Source: Enterovibrio gelatinilyticus (GTDB lineage: Bacteria > Pseudomonadota > Gammaproteobacteria > Enterobacterales > Vibrionaceae). Taken from it: 64,000 bases of DNA. Positions 37,603 through 47,095 of this stretch are shown here, piece by piece. Every line of letters begins with the position of its first letter. The first letter of the stretch is position 1. The stretch spans positions 186,001 through 250,000 of the forward strand of contig NZ_JAJUBC010000001.1 of NCBI RefSeq assembly GCF_028683095.1, given 5' to 3'. The position numbers and the translations under genes were made by a program. The notes beneath the pieces were generated by a model. It saw nothing but the letters and a program-made list of their open reading frames with translations, searched no databases and had not been told where the DNA came from.

Positions 37603-38256
37603 TTACGCTTTTAGGCTCTCAGGTAACACCACTAAGCAATTTGCTTGGTTACGCGGCCAAAATTTGTATTCGCCATGGTATTTAATGATCGACTTGTAAT
37701 CGGTAACTTTGGTCGCCAAGAAGCCATGAGACAAAAACATCTCGATAAACTGCGGCTCGCGGCCTCGGACATACACACTCAAAGGCTTCACAAGCTCACC
37801 CTCTTCGTTGAAGCTCTTTTCAAGCGCAGCGCTGTTTGCGACAAAAGAATGCTGGCCATCCGAAATCACGCGCATTTTACGGTTAATTTCCTGATCGGTA
37901 TGCACCATCCAGTCATTCTCTTCAAGATCAGTCAATAAATCCTCGAACTGACTAAGCATGATCGGAGCATGCTCATCCCCCTCCGGGAATTGATCGTGAT
38001 AGACTGCCGCGATGTGCTCCATCTGGCCTTTGATGTTGGCATTTTTGCCCATGCTGCGGCCTTGTTGAACCCATGAGGTCAAATCTTTAACCACAATGGG
38101 ATCAAAACGCTGTCGTTTAGCCGACTGCGCAACCCAACGGCAAAGAAACGAATCTTCACTCACTGGATTACTTTGTATTTTCCCCGCCGCCTTCGCGTCG
38201 TTAAGTTCGCTAAGCGCGGTATCCACCACGGATTTAATTTCTATTATGTAGCTCAT
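37603..38256 (-). CDS. DUF2913-like protein
   Basis: A 217-residue soluble protein that I match to the DUF2913 family of gammaproteobacteria (SFLCRWVAQSAKRQRF, the central helical region and FLATKVTDYKSIIKYHGEY near the end). Function unknown; no signal peptide or membrane segment. It starts four bases after the bcr stop, so it is cotranscribed with the efflux gene. Its relation to drug efflux is not known. Confidence 0.6.
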   Translation of the reverse strand: MSYIIEIKSVVDTALSELNDAKAAGKIQSNPVSEDSFLCRWVAQSAKRQRFDPIVVKDLTSWVQQGRSMGKNANIKGQMEHIAAVYHDQFPEGDEHAPIMLSQFEDLLTDLEENDWMVHTDQEINRKMRVISDGQHSFVANSAALEKSFNEEGELVKPLSVYVRGREPQFIEMFLSHGFLATKVTDYKSIIKYHGEYKFWPRNQANCLVVLPESLKA

Positions 38257-38260
38257 GATC

Positions 38261-39460
38261 TTATTTTTTTGCTAAGCCCCAGTAAAACAGAGCAGATAGA
38301 ATCGCACACGCAGCCATAGCACCCGTCATGGGCCAAGCTGAGTGAACAGGAATGGCGGCGACTATACCACCAACAAGTGTACCTATGCCAAATCTCATTG
38401 TGCCAGCCAATGACGATGCGGTACCTGCCAGCTCTGGGTATGCGCTCAATACGCATGCCATCGAGTTACTGCCCACTATCGAAATGGTACCAACAAACAA
38501 CATGACTGGAATAACAGTACCCCACAATCCGAGATTGAGGAGCTGACAAACGATGAGTGCAATACCCGCCACCAGCTGGATCATCAAACCGATTTTCAAC
38601 ATGTTTTCGCTACCGATACGGCGCACAAACTTGCCGTTGAATGACGTCATCACAATCAAACACACAACGTTAAGGCCGAACAGATAACCAAAGTTCTCCG
38701 TGCTTACACCGTAATAGTCGATGTAAACGAATGACCCTGCCGTTAAGAAGGAGAACATTCCCGCGAACGAAAAACCGGATGCAATGATGTATCCAATCGA
38801 TTGTTTGTTTCGCAGTATTTTTAGGTAGTTACGCAACGTCGAACCGATTCTAAGAGGCGGACGCCCTTGAACTGGAAGGGTTTCAGGAATTAGTGTCACC
38901 ACCAATACGATAACCAGCGCGGCAAAACCTGCTAACAACCAAAAGATTGAACGCCAACCAAACCAAACCGCCAGGTAACCACCAATCATAGGCGCTGCTA
39001 ATGGGGCGACGGTCATGACCAAGGTGATGAACGACATAGTTCGAGCAAAATCTTCTTTATCGAACATGTCACGCACTAGCGCTTGTATGACTACTGCAGC
39101 AGCAGCACCACAGAAGCCTTGTGCAGCTCGGATGTATGTCAGCGTTTCAATGTCATTGGCATTGGCACTCACCACCGCGCCAATCAGGAACATGATAACG
39201 CCAACGATCAAAACAGGACGGCGACCATAGCTATCAGATATCGGCCCATGAATGAGCTGTCCGAGCGCAAAACCGGCTGTGTAAGCGGCAAGTGTTCGCT
39301 GAACCAAACCAGGGGCTACATCAAGTTCTCTCGCAATGTCTGGCATTGCGGGTAAATACATGTCTATAGCAAGCGGCGTCAAAGCCGCTATCGCCCCGAG
39401 AACGAGGATCAAAAGAAATGTCAGCTGTTGAGCTGGCGGATGTATCGCATTCGTTGTCAT
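38261..39460 (-). CDS. bcr: Bcr/CflA-family multidrug efflux MFS transporter
   Basis: A 399-residue inner-membrane drug:H+ antiporter with twelve membrane segments. Family signatures: TPLAIDMYLPAMPDIARELDV at the first segment, GQLIHGPISDSYGRRPVL (motif A), RAAQGFCGAAAAVVIQALVRDM (motif C region) and VAPLAAPMIGGYLAVWFGWRSIFW. E. coli Bcr exports bicyclomycin and some dipeptides; the substrate here is inferred. It lies upstream of a DUF2913 gene and 325 bases from rsuA, the same neighbour as in E. coli. Confidence 0.9.
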   Translation of the reverse strand: MTTNAIHPPAQQLTFLLILVLGAIAALTPLAIDMYLPAMPDIARELDVAPGLVQRTLAAYTAGFALGQLIHGPISDSYGRRPVLIVGVIMFLIGAVVSANANDIETLTYIRAAQGFCGAAAAVVIQALVRDMFDKEDFARTMSFITLVMTVAPLAAPMIGGYLAVWFGWRSIFWLLAGFAALVIVLVVTLIPETLPVQGRPPLRIGSTLRNYLKILRNKQSIGYIIASGFSFAGMFSFLTAGSFVYIDYYGVSTENFGYLFGLNVVCLIVMTSFNGKFVRRIGSENMLKIGLMIQLVAGIALIVCQLLNLGLWGTVIPVMLFVGTISIVGSNSMACVLSAYPELAGTASSLAGTMRFGIGTLVGGIVAAIPVHSAWPMTGAMAACAILSALFYWGLAKK

Positions 39461-39698
39461 GTATACCTTAAGAAGAAAAGATGAAGAAAAAAGAGGGACA
39501 GTTCAAAACTGTGTCTGGCTCACATAATAGCACTATGATTAATTCCCTTGAGGAAATAATGAATTTCTATTCAGACACAAACGAAATCATCACTAACCAA
39601 CAGATAATTAAGAAGAAAATTTCATCATCACGATAAGATATATCCATCGCACTGCCATGCACAACTCCCCGGTCTGGTGACTGACTGGAAAGCGCATA

Positions 39699-39737
39699 CA
39701 AAAAACGCTGCGAGAACATATCTTCGCAGCGTTTTTG
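39699..39737 (-). terminator. Terminator of rsuA
   Basis: Arms aaaaacgctgcga and tcgcagcgttttt around a loop of about ten bases, with T-runs in both directions. It lies 49 bases beyond the rsuA stop in the otherwise empty 325-base gap before bcr. Confidence 0.85.
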
Positions 39738-39785
39738 AATTTGAACCAAGAATCGTTAAATAATCAGTGCGTTCTAGGCATTATT

Positions 39786-40484
39786 TTATGGCAGAAAGAA
39801 CGCAATCTCTTCTTGCGTTAGCGAGCGGTATTCACCCGGCTGAAGTGATTCATCAAGCACCAGTTCGCCCACTGATTCACGGTGCAGGCCAACAACTTTG
39901 TTTCCTACCGCTGCAAACATACGTTTCACTTGGTGGTATTTGCCTTCGTGGATCGTCAACAAGGCTTCTTTTTCTGCCAGCACTTCAAGTTGAGCAGGCA
40001 AGGTGTCCGATTTCTCGCCGCGAAGTGCAACGCCGTCTGTGAACGCTTCTGCAGTGTCATCAGAGATAGGATCGTCCAACCAAACGCGATAGGTTTTATC
40101 GCACTTGTGTTTAGGTGATGTCACTCGGTGAGACCATTGTCCGTCATCAGTCAGAAGTAGAAGACCGGTGGTATCACAATCTAGGCGTCCAGCAATGTGC
40201 AGCTTTTCTGCACCAACTTCTTCTAGTAGAACAAAAACCGTAGGGTTATGCCCGTCTTCATGTGAGCACACATAGCCCTCAGGCTTGTTCATCATGATGT
40301 AACGAGGACCAGACAAACGCAGCGACGCACCATCGAACTCAACATCTGCATCTTCTGCAATTTTCACTGCGCCACTCTTAACGATGTCACCGTTAACCGT
40401 CACGCGTTTTTCTTTAAGCAGCCTAGCTGCTTGAGTACGAGTAACGCCTACCGTTTCACAAAGAAATTTGTCTAGCCTGATCAT
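39786..40484 (-). CDS. rsuA: 16S rRNA pseudouridine(516) synthase
   Basis: Converts U516 of 16S rRNA to pseudouridine. The 232-residue protein has an N-terminal S4 RNA-binding domain (MIRLDKFLCETVGVTRTQAARLLKEK, about 1-60) and the catalytic motif GRLDCDTTGLLLLTDDG with the essential Asp, then KTYRVWL and HEGKYHQVKRMFAAVG. Length and sequence match E. coli RsuA. It is divergent from radD across a gap occupied by a repeat element and a GNAT gene. Confidence 0.93.
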   Translation of the reverse strand: MIRLDKFLCETVGVTRTQAARLLKEKRVTVNGDIVKSGAVKIAEDADVEFDGASLRLSGPRYIMMNKPEGYVCSHEDGHNPTVFVLLEEVGAEKLHIAGRLDCDTTGLLLLTDDGQWSHRVTSPKHKCDKTYRVWLDDPISDDTAEAFTDGVALRGEKSDTLPAQLEVLAEKEALLTIHEGKYHQVKRMFAAVGNKVVGLHRESVGELVLDESLQPGEYRSLTQEEIAFFLP

Positions 40485-40673
40485 TGTCTATTGTCCGTGA
40501 TGCTCTTAAAGCGCGCATTATAGGAAGTTCGACATAAAGGTACAGTTAAAAACGCATATTCAATCTCATATTACGAGAATGAAATTGCACTCTTGCTCCG
40601 TCTGTCTATAACTAAGAGGTGGCGAACTTAACATATTCGTTACAGTCTAATCCTGAGATCTTCTTTTTATATT

Positions 40674-40938
40674 TATACCCAAGCAACCCGAAGATGCAGG
40701 ATTCAGCGAGCTTGACTGGCACGATGCTCAAGGCATCCCTTTGTCGGTGTAGCGATCTCCATCAAAAAGGGATAACACCGAGCATAACGTCAGTAAAATC
40801 GCCAGGAGGGAGGTCATCAGAGTGTTCGATTCAAGGCAAATTCGTGTAGGAATAGTCATTCTATTTCACTGGAATTTAACGATGAAGTGGACACTCTGAT
40901 GACCTCGAAATCTAGCATCTTCATGTTGTTTGGGTATA
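40674..40938. repeat. ERIC/MITE-like palindromic-ended repeat, copy 1
   Basis: A 265-bp non-coding element with ends TATACCCAAGCAAC and GTTTGGGTATA, of the kind seen in ERIC-like repeats. It is built of three parts: a 136-bp left arm (40674-40809), a 97-bp module (40810-40906) bounded by perfect 16-bp inverted repeats (gaggtcatcagagtgt / acactctgatgacctc), and a 32-bp right end. A second copy at 46830-47095 has the same part lengths, with the 97-bp module inverted relative to the arms. It ends 40 bases before the GNAT start codon. Confidence 0.85.
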
Positions 40939-40978
40939 TACTCTCGCATTGGTTAACATGTTGATTAGGGAAGAATTT

Positions 40979-41446
40979 ATGAATATATCTCTGCAGTCTC
41001 CTTCCACAGAGTCAATGCCAAGGCTCCTTGAGCTGTCAAAACACATGCATGATCACGAAGCACTCTCCTTTGATGTAGAGCATGTCACGTCCGCTTTCAA
41101 TTTCTTGATTGCGAATCCTGCACATGGTGACGTATTCCTAATCGCCCTAGAGCAAGACGGCGAGGAAGAAATCATTGGCTTTGTCGTAATTTGCTACAGT
41201 TTTAGCATTGAGCTAGGTGGTCGAATCGCAGTGATAGATCAGATTTTTCTATCCCAAGATTGGCGACGTCAAGGTGTCGGTTCGTATGTATTACCGAACA
41301 TTGAATCTCACGTACAAACACGCGACTGCCATGCTGTGATTCTAGAAGTGAATATCGGTAATAGTGGTGCACGTGAGTTCTATGAGCAATTTGACTACAT
41401 GCCGCGTCGCCAACATTGTCTGATGACAAAGCGAATGGTGCGTTAG
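40979..41446 (+). CDS. GNAT-family N-acetyltransferase
   Basis: A 155-residue acetyl-CoA-dependent transferase. The GNAT core is visible: IAVIDQIFLSQDWRRQGVGSYVL (motif A with the RxxGxG pyrophosphate loop) and VILEVNIGNSGAREFYEQFDYMPRRQ (motif B). Substrate unknown. AGGGAAG six bases before the ATG at 40979 sets the start, and an upstream ATG in the frame is rejected. The gene begins right after an ERIC-like repeat, so its promoter probably lies in or next to that element. It sits between rsuA and radD, where E. coli has no such gene. Confidence 0.82.
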   Translation: MNISLQSPSTESMPRLLELSKHMHDHEALSFDVEHVTSAFNFLIANPAHGDVFLIALEQDGEEEIIGFVVICYSFSIELGGRIAVIDQIFLSQDWRRQGVGSYVLPNIESHVQTRDCHAVILEVNIGNSGAREFYEQFDYMPRRQHCLMTKRMVR

Positions 41447-41533
41447 AACGGGAAACGGAGTTGCTAGATCGCTAGCTAAAGTCCCCATCCCTCGCTACAC
41501 TGGGCAGCCAAAAACAGCTGCCTTTTTAATTGC

Positions 41534-43309
41534 ATGTATACCCTTCGTCCTTACCAATCTGACACTGTAAAAGCGGTTGTTCATTACTTCCGCCAACACT
41601 CCACGCCTGCCGTTGCGGTACTGCCCACGGGTGCTGGAAAGAGCTTAGTGATTGCTGAATTGGCCAAACTTGCCCGCGGTCGGGTTCTTGTGCTTGCTCA
41701 CGTAAAAGAACTGGTTGAACAAAATCATGAAAAATACGAAGGATATGGGCTTAAAGGCGGCATTTTTTCTGCAGGTTTAGGCCGTAAAGAGAGCTCGGAC
41801 AAAGTCGTGTTCGCCTCTGTGCAATCTGTTGTTCGAAATCTTGACGCATTCAAAGATCAATTTTCACTACTCGTTATCGACGAGTGCCACCGCGTACCGG
41901 ACAACGAAGACAGCAGTTACCGCAAAGTGATATCCCACCTTCAGCAGGTTAACCCTGGCATTAAAGTACTCGGTCTAACAGCAACACCGTACCGACTGGG
42001 AATGGGCTGGATTTACCAATTTCACACTGCCGGACGGGTCCGAAGTGAAAAGTTCCGCTTCTTTCGTGATTGTATTTTCGAGCTGCCTATTCGCTTCTTG
42101 CTGGATGAAGGGTTTCTAACTGAAGCAAAAGTCTTAGATGCTCCAGTACTGAGCTATGATTTTTCCTCACTAAAGGCGTCTCCTACTGGCTTTTATAAAG
42201 AAGCGGATCTCGACCGTGTCATAGAAAATGCGCCACGAGCCACCCCTCAAATCGTTGAGCAGGTAATGCAGTACGCGAAAGATCGCCATGGCGTGATGGT
42301 GTTCGCAGCAACGGTTAGACACGCCCAAGAAATCCTTACACTGCTTCCCCCTGAAGAATCCGCATTAGTGATCGGCGACACGCCCTTGGATGAGCGTGAC
42401 GACATCATCCAACGCTTTAAGAAGCGGCAAATTAAATACCTGGTCAATGTGTCAGTTCTCACCACGGGGTTTGATGCACCCCATGTCGATCTGATCGCCA
42501 TATTACGCCCTACTGAATCTGTCAGCCTCTATCAACAAATTGCGGGACGAGGTTTACGCCTTTCTCCAGGCAAAAAAGATTGCCTCATTCTGGATTACGC
42601 CGGCAACGTCTATGACCTTTATCAACCCGAGATTGGCGATCCAAAGCCGGATAGTGACAGTGAGATTGTGACCGTTCCTTGCCCTGCGTGCGGGTTCAAT
42701 AACAATTTCTGGGGAAAACTCGACGATAACGGCTATCTGATTGAACATTACGGTCGTCGCTGTCAGGGATATTTTGAGGACGACGAAGGCGAACGGGAAA
42801 TCTGTGGTTATCGCTTTCGCGCCAAGTATTGCAGCGAATGTGGTGCAGACAACGACATTGCCGCACGACGTTGCCATCAATGCGATCATATTCTTGTCGA
42901 TCCAGACAAAAAATTACGTGATGCATTGAAGCTCAAAGATGCCATGATCATGGCATGCGCCGACATGCGTCTGGTGGCGGGAAGAAATAAATTCGATAAG
43001 CCGCAGCTTAAAGTCACTTACATTGGGCATGATGGTGCCGAGATTCATGAAGTCTGGCCGCTTTCAACAAAACGACAAAAAGAAGAGTTTCTGGCTAAGT
43101 TTATCAACCCGCACTTGGTTGACCGTCATCGCCCGTTTACCGACACTGCACCGTCAAAGATCGTTAAAGCCGAGCACAGGCTTCGACTTCCAGATTTTGT
43201 CGTAGCGCGTAAAAATGGCCGATTTTGGGCGATACGCGATAAAATATTCGACCTCGATCAGTTTGCATCACAACAGCAAGTGACCGAGATGATCAACAAC
43301 GCGGCATGA
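41534..43309 (+). CDS. radD: RadD (YejH) SF2 helicase-like DNA repair protein
   Basis: A 591-residue protein matching E. coli RadD (586 aa). Walker A is PTGAGKS at residues 31-37 and motif II DECH at 116-119; LGLTATPYRLGMGWIY, SVLTTGFDAPHVDLIAILRPT and QIAGRGLRLSPGK follow in the second RecA domain. A cysteine-rich zinc-binding region (CPACGF, then CSECG and CHQCD) lies around residues 380-450. RadD helps resolve recombination and repair intermediates and stimulates RecA strand exchange in E. coli. It precedes rplY, as in E. coli. Confidence 0.93.
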   Translation: MYTLRPYQSDTVKAVVHYFRQHSTPAVAVLPTGAGKSLVIAELAKLARGRVLVLAHVKELVEQNHEKYEGYGLKGGIFSAGLGRKESSDKVVFASVQSVVRNLDAFKDQFSLLVIDECHRVPDNEDSSYRKVISHLQQVNPGIKVLGLTATPYRLGMGWIYQFHTAGRVRSEKFRFFRDCIFELPIRFLLDEGFLTEAKVLDAPVLSYDFSSLKASPTGFYKEADLDRVIENAPRATPQIVEQVMQYAKDRHGVMVFAATVRHAQEILTLLPPEESALVIGDTPLDERDDIIQRFKKRQIKYLVNVSVLTTGFDAPHVDLIAILRPTESVSLYQQIAGRGLRLSPGKKDCLILDYAGNVYDLYQPEIGDPKPDSDSEIVTVPCPACGFNNNFWGKLDDNGYLIEHYGRRCQGYFEDDEGEREICGYRFRAKYCSECGADNDIAARRCHQCDHILVDPDKKLRDALKLKDAMIMACADMRLVAGRNKFDKPQLKVTYIGHDGAEIHEVWPLSTKRQKEEFLAKFINPHLVDRHRPFTDTAPSKIVKAEHRLRLPDFVVARKNGRFWAIRDKIFDLDQFASQQQVTEMINNAA

Positions 43310-43578
43310 TTAATGAGCCATTCGCTTCGCCGTTTGGCGACTCACCAATAAACGAGTAAAATCACCGCCACAACATATTATCTAAGCGCAATGACACGCA
43401 TAACGTAGCGTTATCGCTCAAAGCTCCACCAATCGGGCGCCAGATCTAGCATAAGCCCCCGATAACACTTGTTAATCTCATAGGTGGGTGGTAGTATCCG
43501 CGCTCGATTTACTTGGTATCTAGATTGGTCGCAAGCTGGGTACTTATTTTCAACTCTCTATTTTAAAGAGTATTTATT

Positions 43579-43857
43579 ATGAAATTCGAAGCAGTAGTAC
43601 GTACTGAGCAGGGTAAGGGTGCGAGCCGCCGCCTGCGTCTAACTAACCAATTCCCAGCAGTAGTTTACGGTGGCGAAGCAGCTCCAGTTGCAATCGCACT
43701 TGAGCACAACATCGTGATCAACCAAATGGATAAGCCTGAGTTCTACGAAGCGATTACTCTAGTAATCGACGGCCAGGAAGTTAGCGTTAAGCCACAAGAC
43801 ATCCAACGTCATCCGTTCAAGCCTAAAGTCATGCACATGGACTTCATCCGCATCTAA
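43579..43857 (+). CDS. rplY: 50S ribosomal protein L25
   Basis: A 92-residue short-form L25 that binds 5S rRNA. The sequence [28 protein letters not shown] and [19 protein letters not shown] match E. coli L25 well. The gene has its own 269-base upstream region after radD and a strong terminator behind it, so it is probably transcribed alone at high level. Codon use looks biased as expected for a ribosomal protein gene. Confidence 0.96.
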   Translation: MKFEAVVRTEQGKGASRRLRLTNQFPAVVYGGEAAPVAIALEHNIVINQMDKPEFYEAITLVIDGQEVSVKPQDIQRHPFKPKVMHMDFIRI

Positions 43858-43910
43858 TTGCGTTTGAGCTTGAAGGCTCTTCACTCTTTCAAGATGTGAA
43901 TGAGACGAAA

Positions 43911-43940
43911 AAAAGCGCCGTTTATCGGCGCTTTTTTTAT
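43911..43940. terminator. Bidirectional terminator after rplY
   Basis: Arms aaaagcgccg and cggcgctttt with a five-base loop, A-run before and T-run after, between convergent rplY and the DUF1289 gene. Confidence 0.88.
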
Positions 43941-44000
43941 GTCTATTACTTGGCACTTGGCAGATAACTCAGGTAAAAAGCCAAACAATGCTACTTCGTT

Positions 44001-44282
44001 TTAGGCGTCATCACCTGGCGATTCATCATCAGCAAACAAAGATTGCTGTGGGTTGGTCTCTTCTGCACTCTGCATTGCGTCTTTGGCGAGCTTGGCCTTC
44101 AAAATACGCTGGTATCGTTGCTTACAAAGACGAACCACATTACGTCTCTGTTCACTGCTAAAGTCATTCCATTGAAACCGCTCATCCCTGCTGCGAAAGC
44201 AACCTTTGCAATACCCTTTGTTATTGGCCTGACAAACACCAATACACGGGCTGGGTACTGTAAAGAAATCAAGTTGCTCCAA
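44001..44282 (-). CDS. DUF1289-family small cysteine-rich protein
   Basis: A 93-residue protein with the DUF1289 signature SPCIGVCQANNKGYCKGCFRSRDE, whose four cysteines probably bind a metal or iron-sulfur cluster, followed by W and an LCKQRYQR helix. The C-terminal 25 residues are acidic. Function unknown across the family. It lies 149 bases downstream of polB in the same direction and may be read through from it. Confidence 0.82.
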   Translation of the reverse strand: MEQLDFFTVPSPCIGVCQANNKGYCKGCFRSRDERFQWNDFSSEQRRNVVRLCKQRYQRILKAKLAKDAMQSAEETNPQQSLFADDESPGDDA

Positions 44283-44431
44283 TTTCGCACCTCGTTGCGT
44301 GGCTAGCGTTTGTATTCATTCAAACGACTTTCGGCAAGAAAAGCAAATCAGATAAGAGACTGAATGCACAAAGTGATGCAGCGCTATCACTCATCACTCC
44401 AACTCATAGTAATAGTTATCGTCATCATTTG

Positions 44432-46795
44432 TCAGAACAGCCCCAATTGAGGCATCGACAATGCGTCGAAGCTTTTCCCTATGAAAGGCAAGATACCGTC
44501 CGCAATCGGTTTCAACTGTTTATCAACGTAATGCTGGTAGTCATACTGACTTTCTAACGCTTCCAATGGTTCAGGTCCATTCAACGTAATGACATACTCG
44601 ATCCAGCCACAATGCTGATATTGCTTCGCCCTGCCCAGCTTTTCATTTACCGCATCGGCTTTGCGTGCCGCTCTCACATGCGGAGGAACATTCTTTTCAT
44701 AATCCGACAACTTACGGCGAAGTCGCTTTCTATATATCAGCTTATCATTATTGTGACCGCGTAATGTATCTTCCACCATTTGTCGGACATAGTCTTCAAT
44801 GTCTTCTCCATCGAAGACCCGTTGGTACAAAGTTTGCTGAAACTCTTGGGCAAGTGGCGTCCAATCTGTTCTCACCGTTTCTAACCCTTTGTAAACAATG
44901 TGGCGCTCGCCATGTTTATCGACCAAACCGGCATAGCGCTTTTTGCTTCCCGTATCCTGACCACGGATGGTTGGCATCAAGAATTTCTGGTAATGCGTTT
45001 CGTACTCGATTTCGAGCGAAGATGGGATCTGATATTCATCACTTAAGTGCTTATCCCACCATCGGTTAATGTGCACCACCAGCGCCTGCCCCACTTCGTC
45101 AGCTTCTTCATTACTGAATTCTCGCCCCAAAGACACAAAGGTTGAATCCGTGTCTCCGTAGATCACTTCATAGCCTTGGTTTTCAATCAACTCTCGCGTT
45201 AGCTTCATGATTTCATGACCACGCATGGTAATTGATGATGCCAAGCGGTGGTCAAAGAAACGACAACCGGATGAACCCAGAACCCCGTAGAAGGAGTTCA
45301 TGATGATCTTAATCGCTTGAGAAAACGCCTTCTCACCTTGTCGCTTAGCTTCATCTCGCGCTTTCCAGAGATTTTCAATCATCGCGGGAAGAAAATGTTT
45401 CTCTCGGTGGAAGATACCGCCCCGAAATCCAGGTACTGTCGTGCTTTCATCTTCGGATTTCAAACCTTCGATCAGGCCTAGCGGATCAATCAAAAACGTC
45501 CGGATAATGGAGGGATACAGGGATTTGAAGTCGAGAACCAATACCGAACCATATAGCCCCGGCTTACTGTCCATCACATAGCCACCCGGGCTAGCTATCC
45601 AGTTCTCACTGGTCAGCGTCGGGGCGACATAACCAGCACGGTGCAAACGTGGCATATAGAGGTTGGTAAACGCAGCCACTGACCCACCAATACGATCAAG
45701 CTCAATACCAGTTAAACGACTGCGCTGAATGAGAAACTCCATCAAATGCGTTTCTGAAAATATACGGTTTACCAGCACGCAGTCTTGCAGGTTGTATTTG
45801 GCCAGCGCGGGCTTATCGTCACGAAACATACGGTTGATAGAATCCATGCGGTCATACGGATTATCTATCGCCTTTCCTTCGCCAAACATGGTTCTAGATA
45901 CGGACTCCAAAGACCAAGAGCGAAAACTGTAGGTCGCGGTTTTCAAGGCATCAATTCCGTCAATCACCACGCGTCCCGGCAAGGTAATAAATCCCTGACG
46001 GCTGTTATTCGAATCACGCCAATGCGCTTTTTCTCTGCCTCTACCCAACCGTAATTCAATGTTGTTAAACGCCGCGCGCTTCATGAGCAGGCGGAAATCA
46101 AAGTCAACCACACTCCAGCCCACCACTACATCGGGATCAAAGCGGTCAAACCATGTATTCAGCGCCTTAAGCAACGCGAGTTCGTTTTCGACCCAGTCAA
46201 TCCAAGGCATTTCATCAGCATTATCTGGTGTGGGACCAACTATGATCACTCGGCTATCCATTTCACTGTCGAAACCAATGGAGTACAACACGCCTTTCTC
46301 GGAGCATTCAATGTCCAACGAAACTCGAGAAAGCGACGTGGAATACTCTGACGCTTTGGTTTTGACATTTCGATACTCAACGAAACCATTGCGCTGTGAG
46401 GCTGTGCCTGAAAACGTCAATCCACCACAGATAAAACGCTCCATCAGATATCTGTCTGATAACCGAACATCTGCTTCAAAGGGATCGAAGCCTTCCGCTT
46501 GCAGTATTCTCGACGCTCGCGTTGCTGCGCTGATCGTATTGAAATAGACACCAGAAATAGCTCGGTGCGAAAAGTCAGAAAGGCCAAGTGGTTTGCATTG
46601 AAAAGAAAGACCAGAGGATGACAAAGACTGCTGCACGGAATCAGCATCTGCGCTTGCCACAAAGAATACGGGTTTCTCGCCAGTGATGACGAGCTTGGCA
46701 GGGCCTGTCACTGTCTGCACCCAAAGAACAAGCTCAGTGGTATCACCGATGTCGCGACTATGGCGACTGATTAGAAATCCTTCTTGGTATTGCAA
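44432..46795 (-). CDS. polB: DNA polymerase II
   Basis: A family B DNA polymerase with proofreading, SOS-linked in E. coli, used in replication restart and translesion synthesis. The exonuclease site begins SLDIECS; polymerase motifs are DFKSLYPSIIRTFLIDP, KIIMNSFYGVLGSSGCRFFD and YGDTDSTFV, and the protein ends in the clamp-binding QLGLF. The frame is open to an ATG at 46912, but that extension is encoded by an inserted repeat. A TTG at 46795 with a GAGG ribosome-binding site gives 787 residues and an N-terminus (LQYQEGFLISRHSRD) aligned with E. coli Pol II (783 aa), so I place the start there. The repeat end lies 35 bases upstream and may carry part of the promoter. Confidence 0.93.
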   Translation of the reverse strand: MQYQEGFLISRHSRDIGDTTELVLWVQTVTGPAKLVITGEKPVFFVASADADSVQQSLSSSGLSFQCKPLGLSDFSHRAISGVYFNTISAATRASRILQAEGFDPFEADVRLSDRYLMERFICGGLTFSGTASQRNGFVEYRNVKTKASEYSTSLSRVSLDIECSEKGVLYSIGFDSEMDSRVIIVGPTPDNADEMPWIDWVENELALLKALNTWFDRFDPDVVVGWSVVDFDFRLLMKRAAFNNIELRLGRGREKAHWRDSNNSRQGFITLPGRVVIDGIDALKTATYSFRSWSLESVSRTMFGEGKAIDNPYDRMDSINRMFRDDKPALAKYNLQDCVLVNRIFSETHLMEFLIQRSRLTGIELDRIGGSVAAFTNLYMPRLHRAGYVAPTLTSENWIASPGGYVMDSKPGLYGSVLVLDFKSLYPSIIRTFLIDPLGLIEGLKSEDESTTVPGFRGGIFHREKHFLPAMIENLWKARDEAKRQGEKAFSQAIKIIMNSFYGVLGSSGCRFFDHRLASSITMRGHEIMKLTRELIENQGYEVIYGDTDSTFVSLGREFSNEEADEVGQALVVHINRWWDKHLSDEYQIPSSLEIEYETHYQKFLMPTIRGQDTGSKKRYAGLVDKHGERHIVYKGLETVRTDWTPLAQEFQQTLYQRVFDGEDIEDYVRQMVEDTLRGHNNDKLIYRKRLRRKLSDYEKNVPPHVRAARKADAVNEKLGRAKQYQHCGWIEYVITLNGPEPLEALESQYDYQHYVDKQLKPIADGILPFIGKSFDALSMPQLGLF

Positions 46796-46829
46796 AGTAG
46801 CCTCAGAGATTAGATTGACCTTGGCAGTA

Positions 46830-47095
46830 TATACCCAATCAACCTGAAGATGCTCGATTTCAGAGGCCATCAGGACGTTCAATTCAAGGCAAATTCTTGT
46901 AGAAATAGTCATTCTATCTCACAGGAATTTAACGAAGAAGTGGACGCACTGAGGGCCTCCCTTCGGGCGAGTTTACTGACGCCATGCTCGGTGTTATCCC
47001 TTTTTGATGGAGATCACTACATCGGCAAAGGGACGCCTTGACCACGACGTCAGTAAACCTCGCTGAATCCTGCATCTTCAGATTGTTTGGGTATA
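46830..47095. repeat. ERIC/MITE-like palindromic-ended repeat, copy 2
   Basis: A 266-bp copy of the element at 40674, inserted just upstream of polB. Its 136-bp arm (47095 down to 46960) is in the opposite orientation to copy 1, but its 97-bp module (46863-46959) is in the same plus-strand orientation, so the module is inverted relative to the arm. The module borders gaggccatcaggacgt / acgcactgagggcctc are decayed versions of the perfect pair in copy 1. The two modules differ at roughly 14 of 97 positions by eye. Confidence 0.85.

Noticed and set aside
46820-46840. LexA box at the polB/repeat junction
   Set aside because: Only a half-site-like TATATACTG is present; the CTGT-N8-ACAG pattern is not complete.
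46796-46912. Extended N-terminus of Pol II starting at 46912
   Set aside because: Most of the extension is encoded by the inserted repeat and it has no counterpart in E. coli Pol II; the TTG at 46795 with GAGG upstream fits length and alignment.
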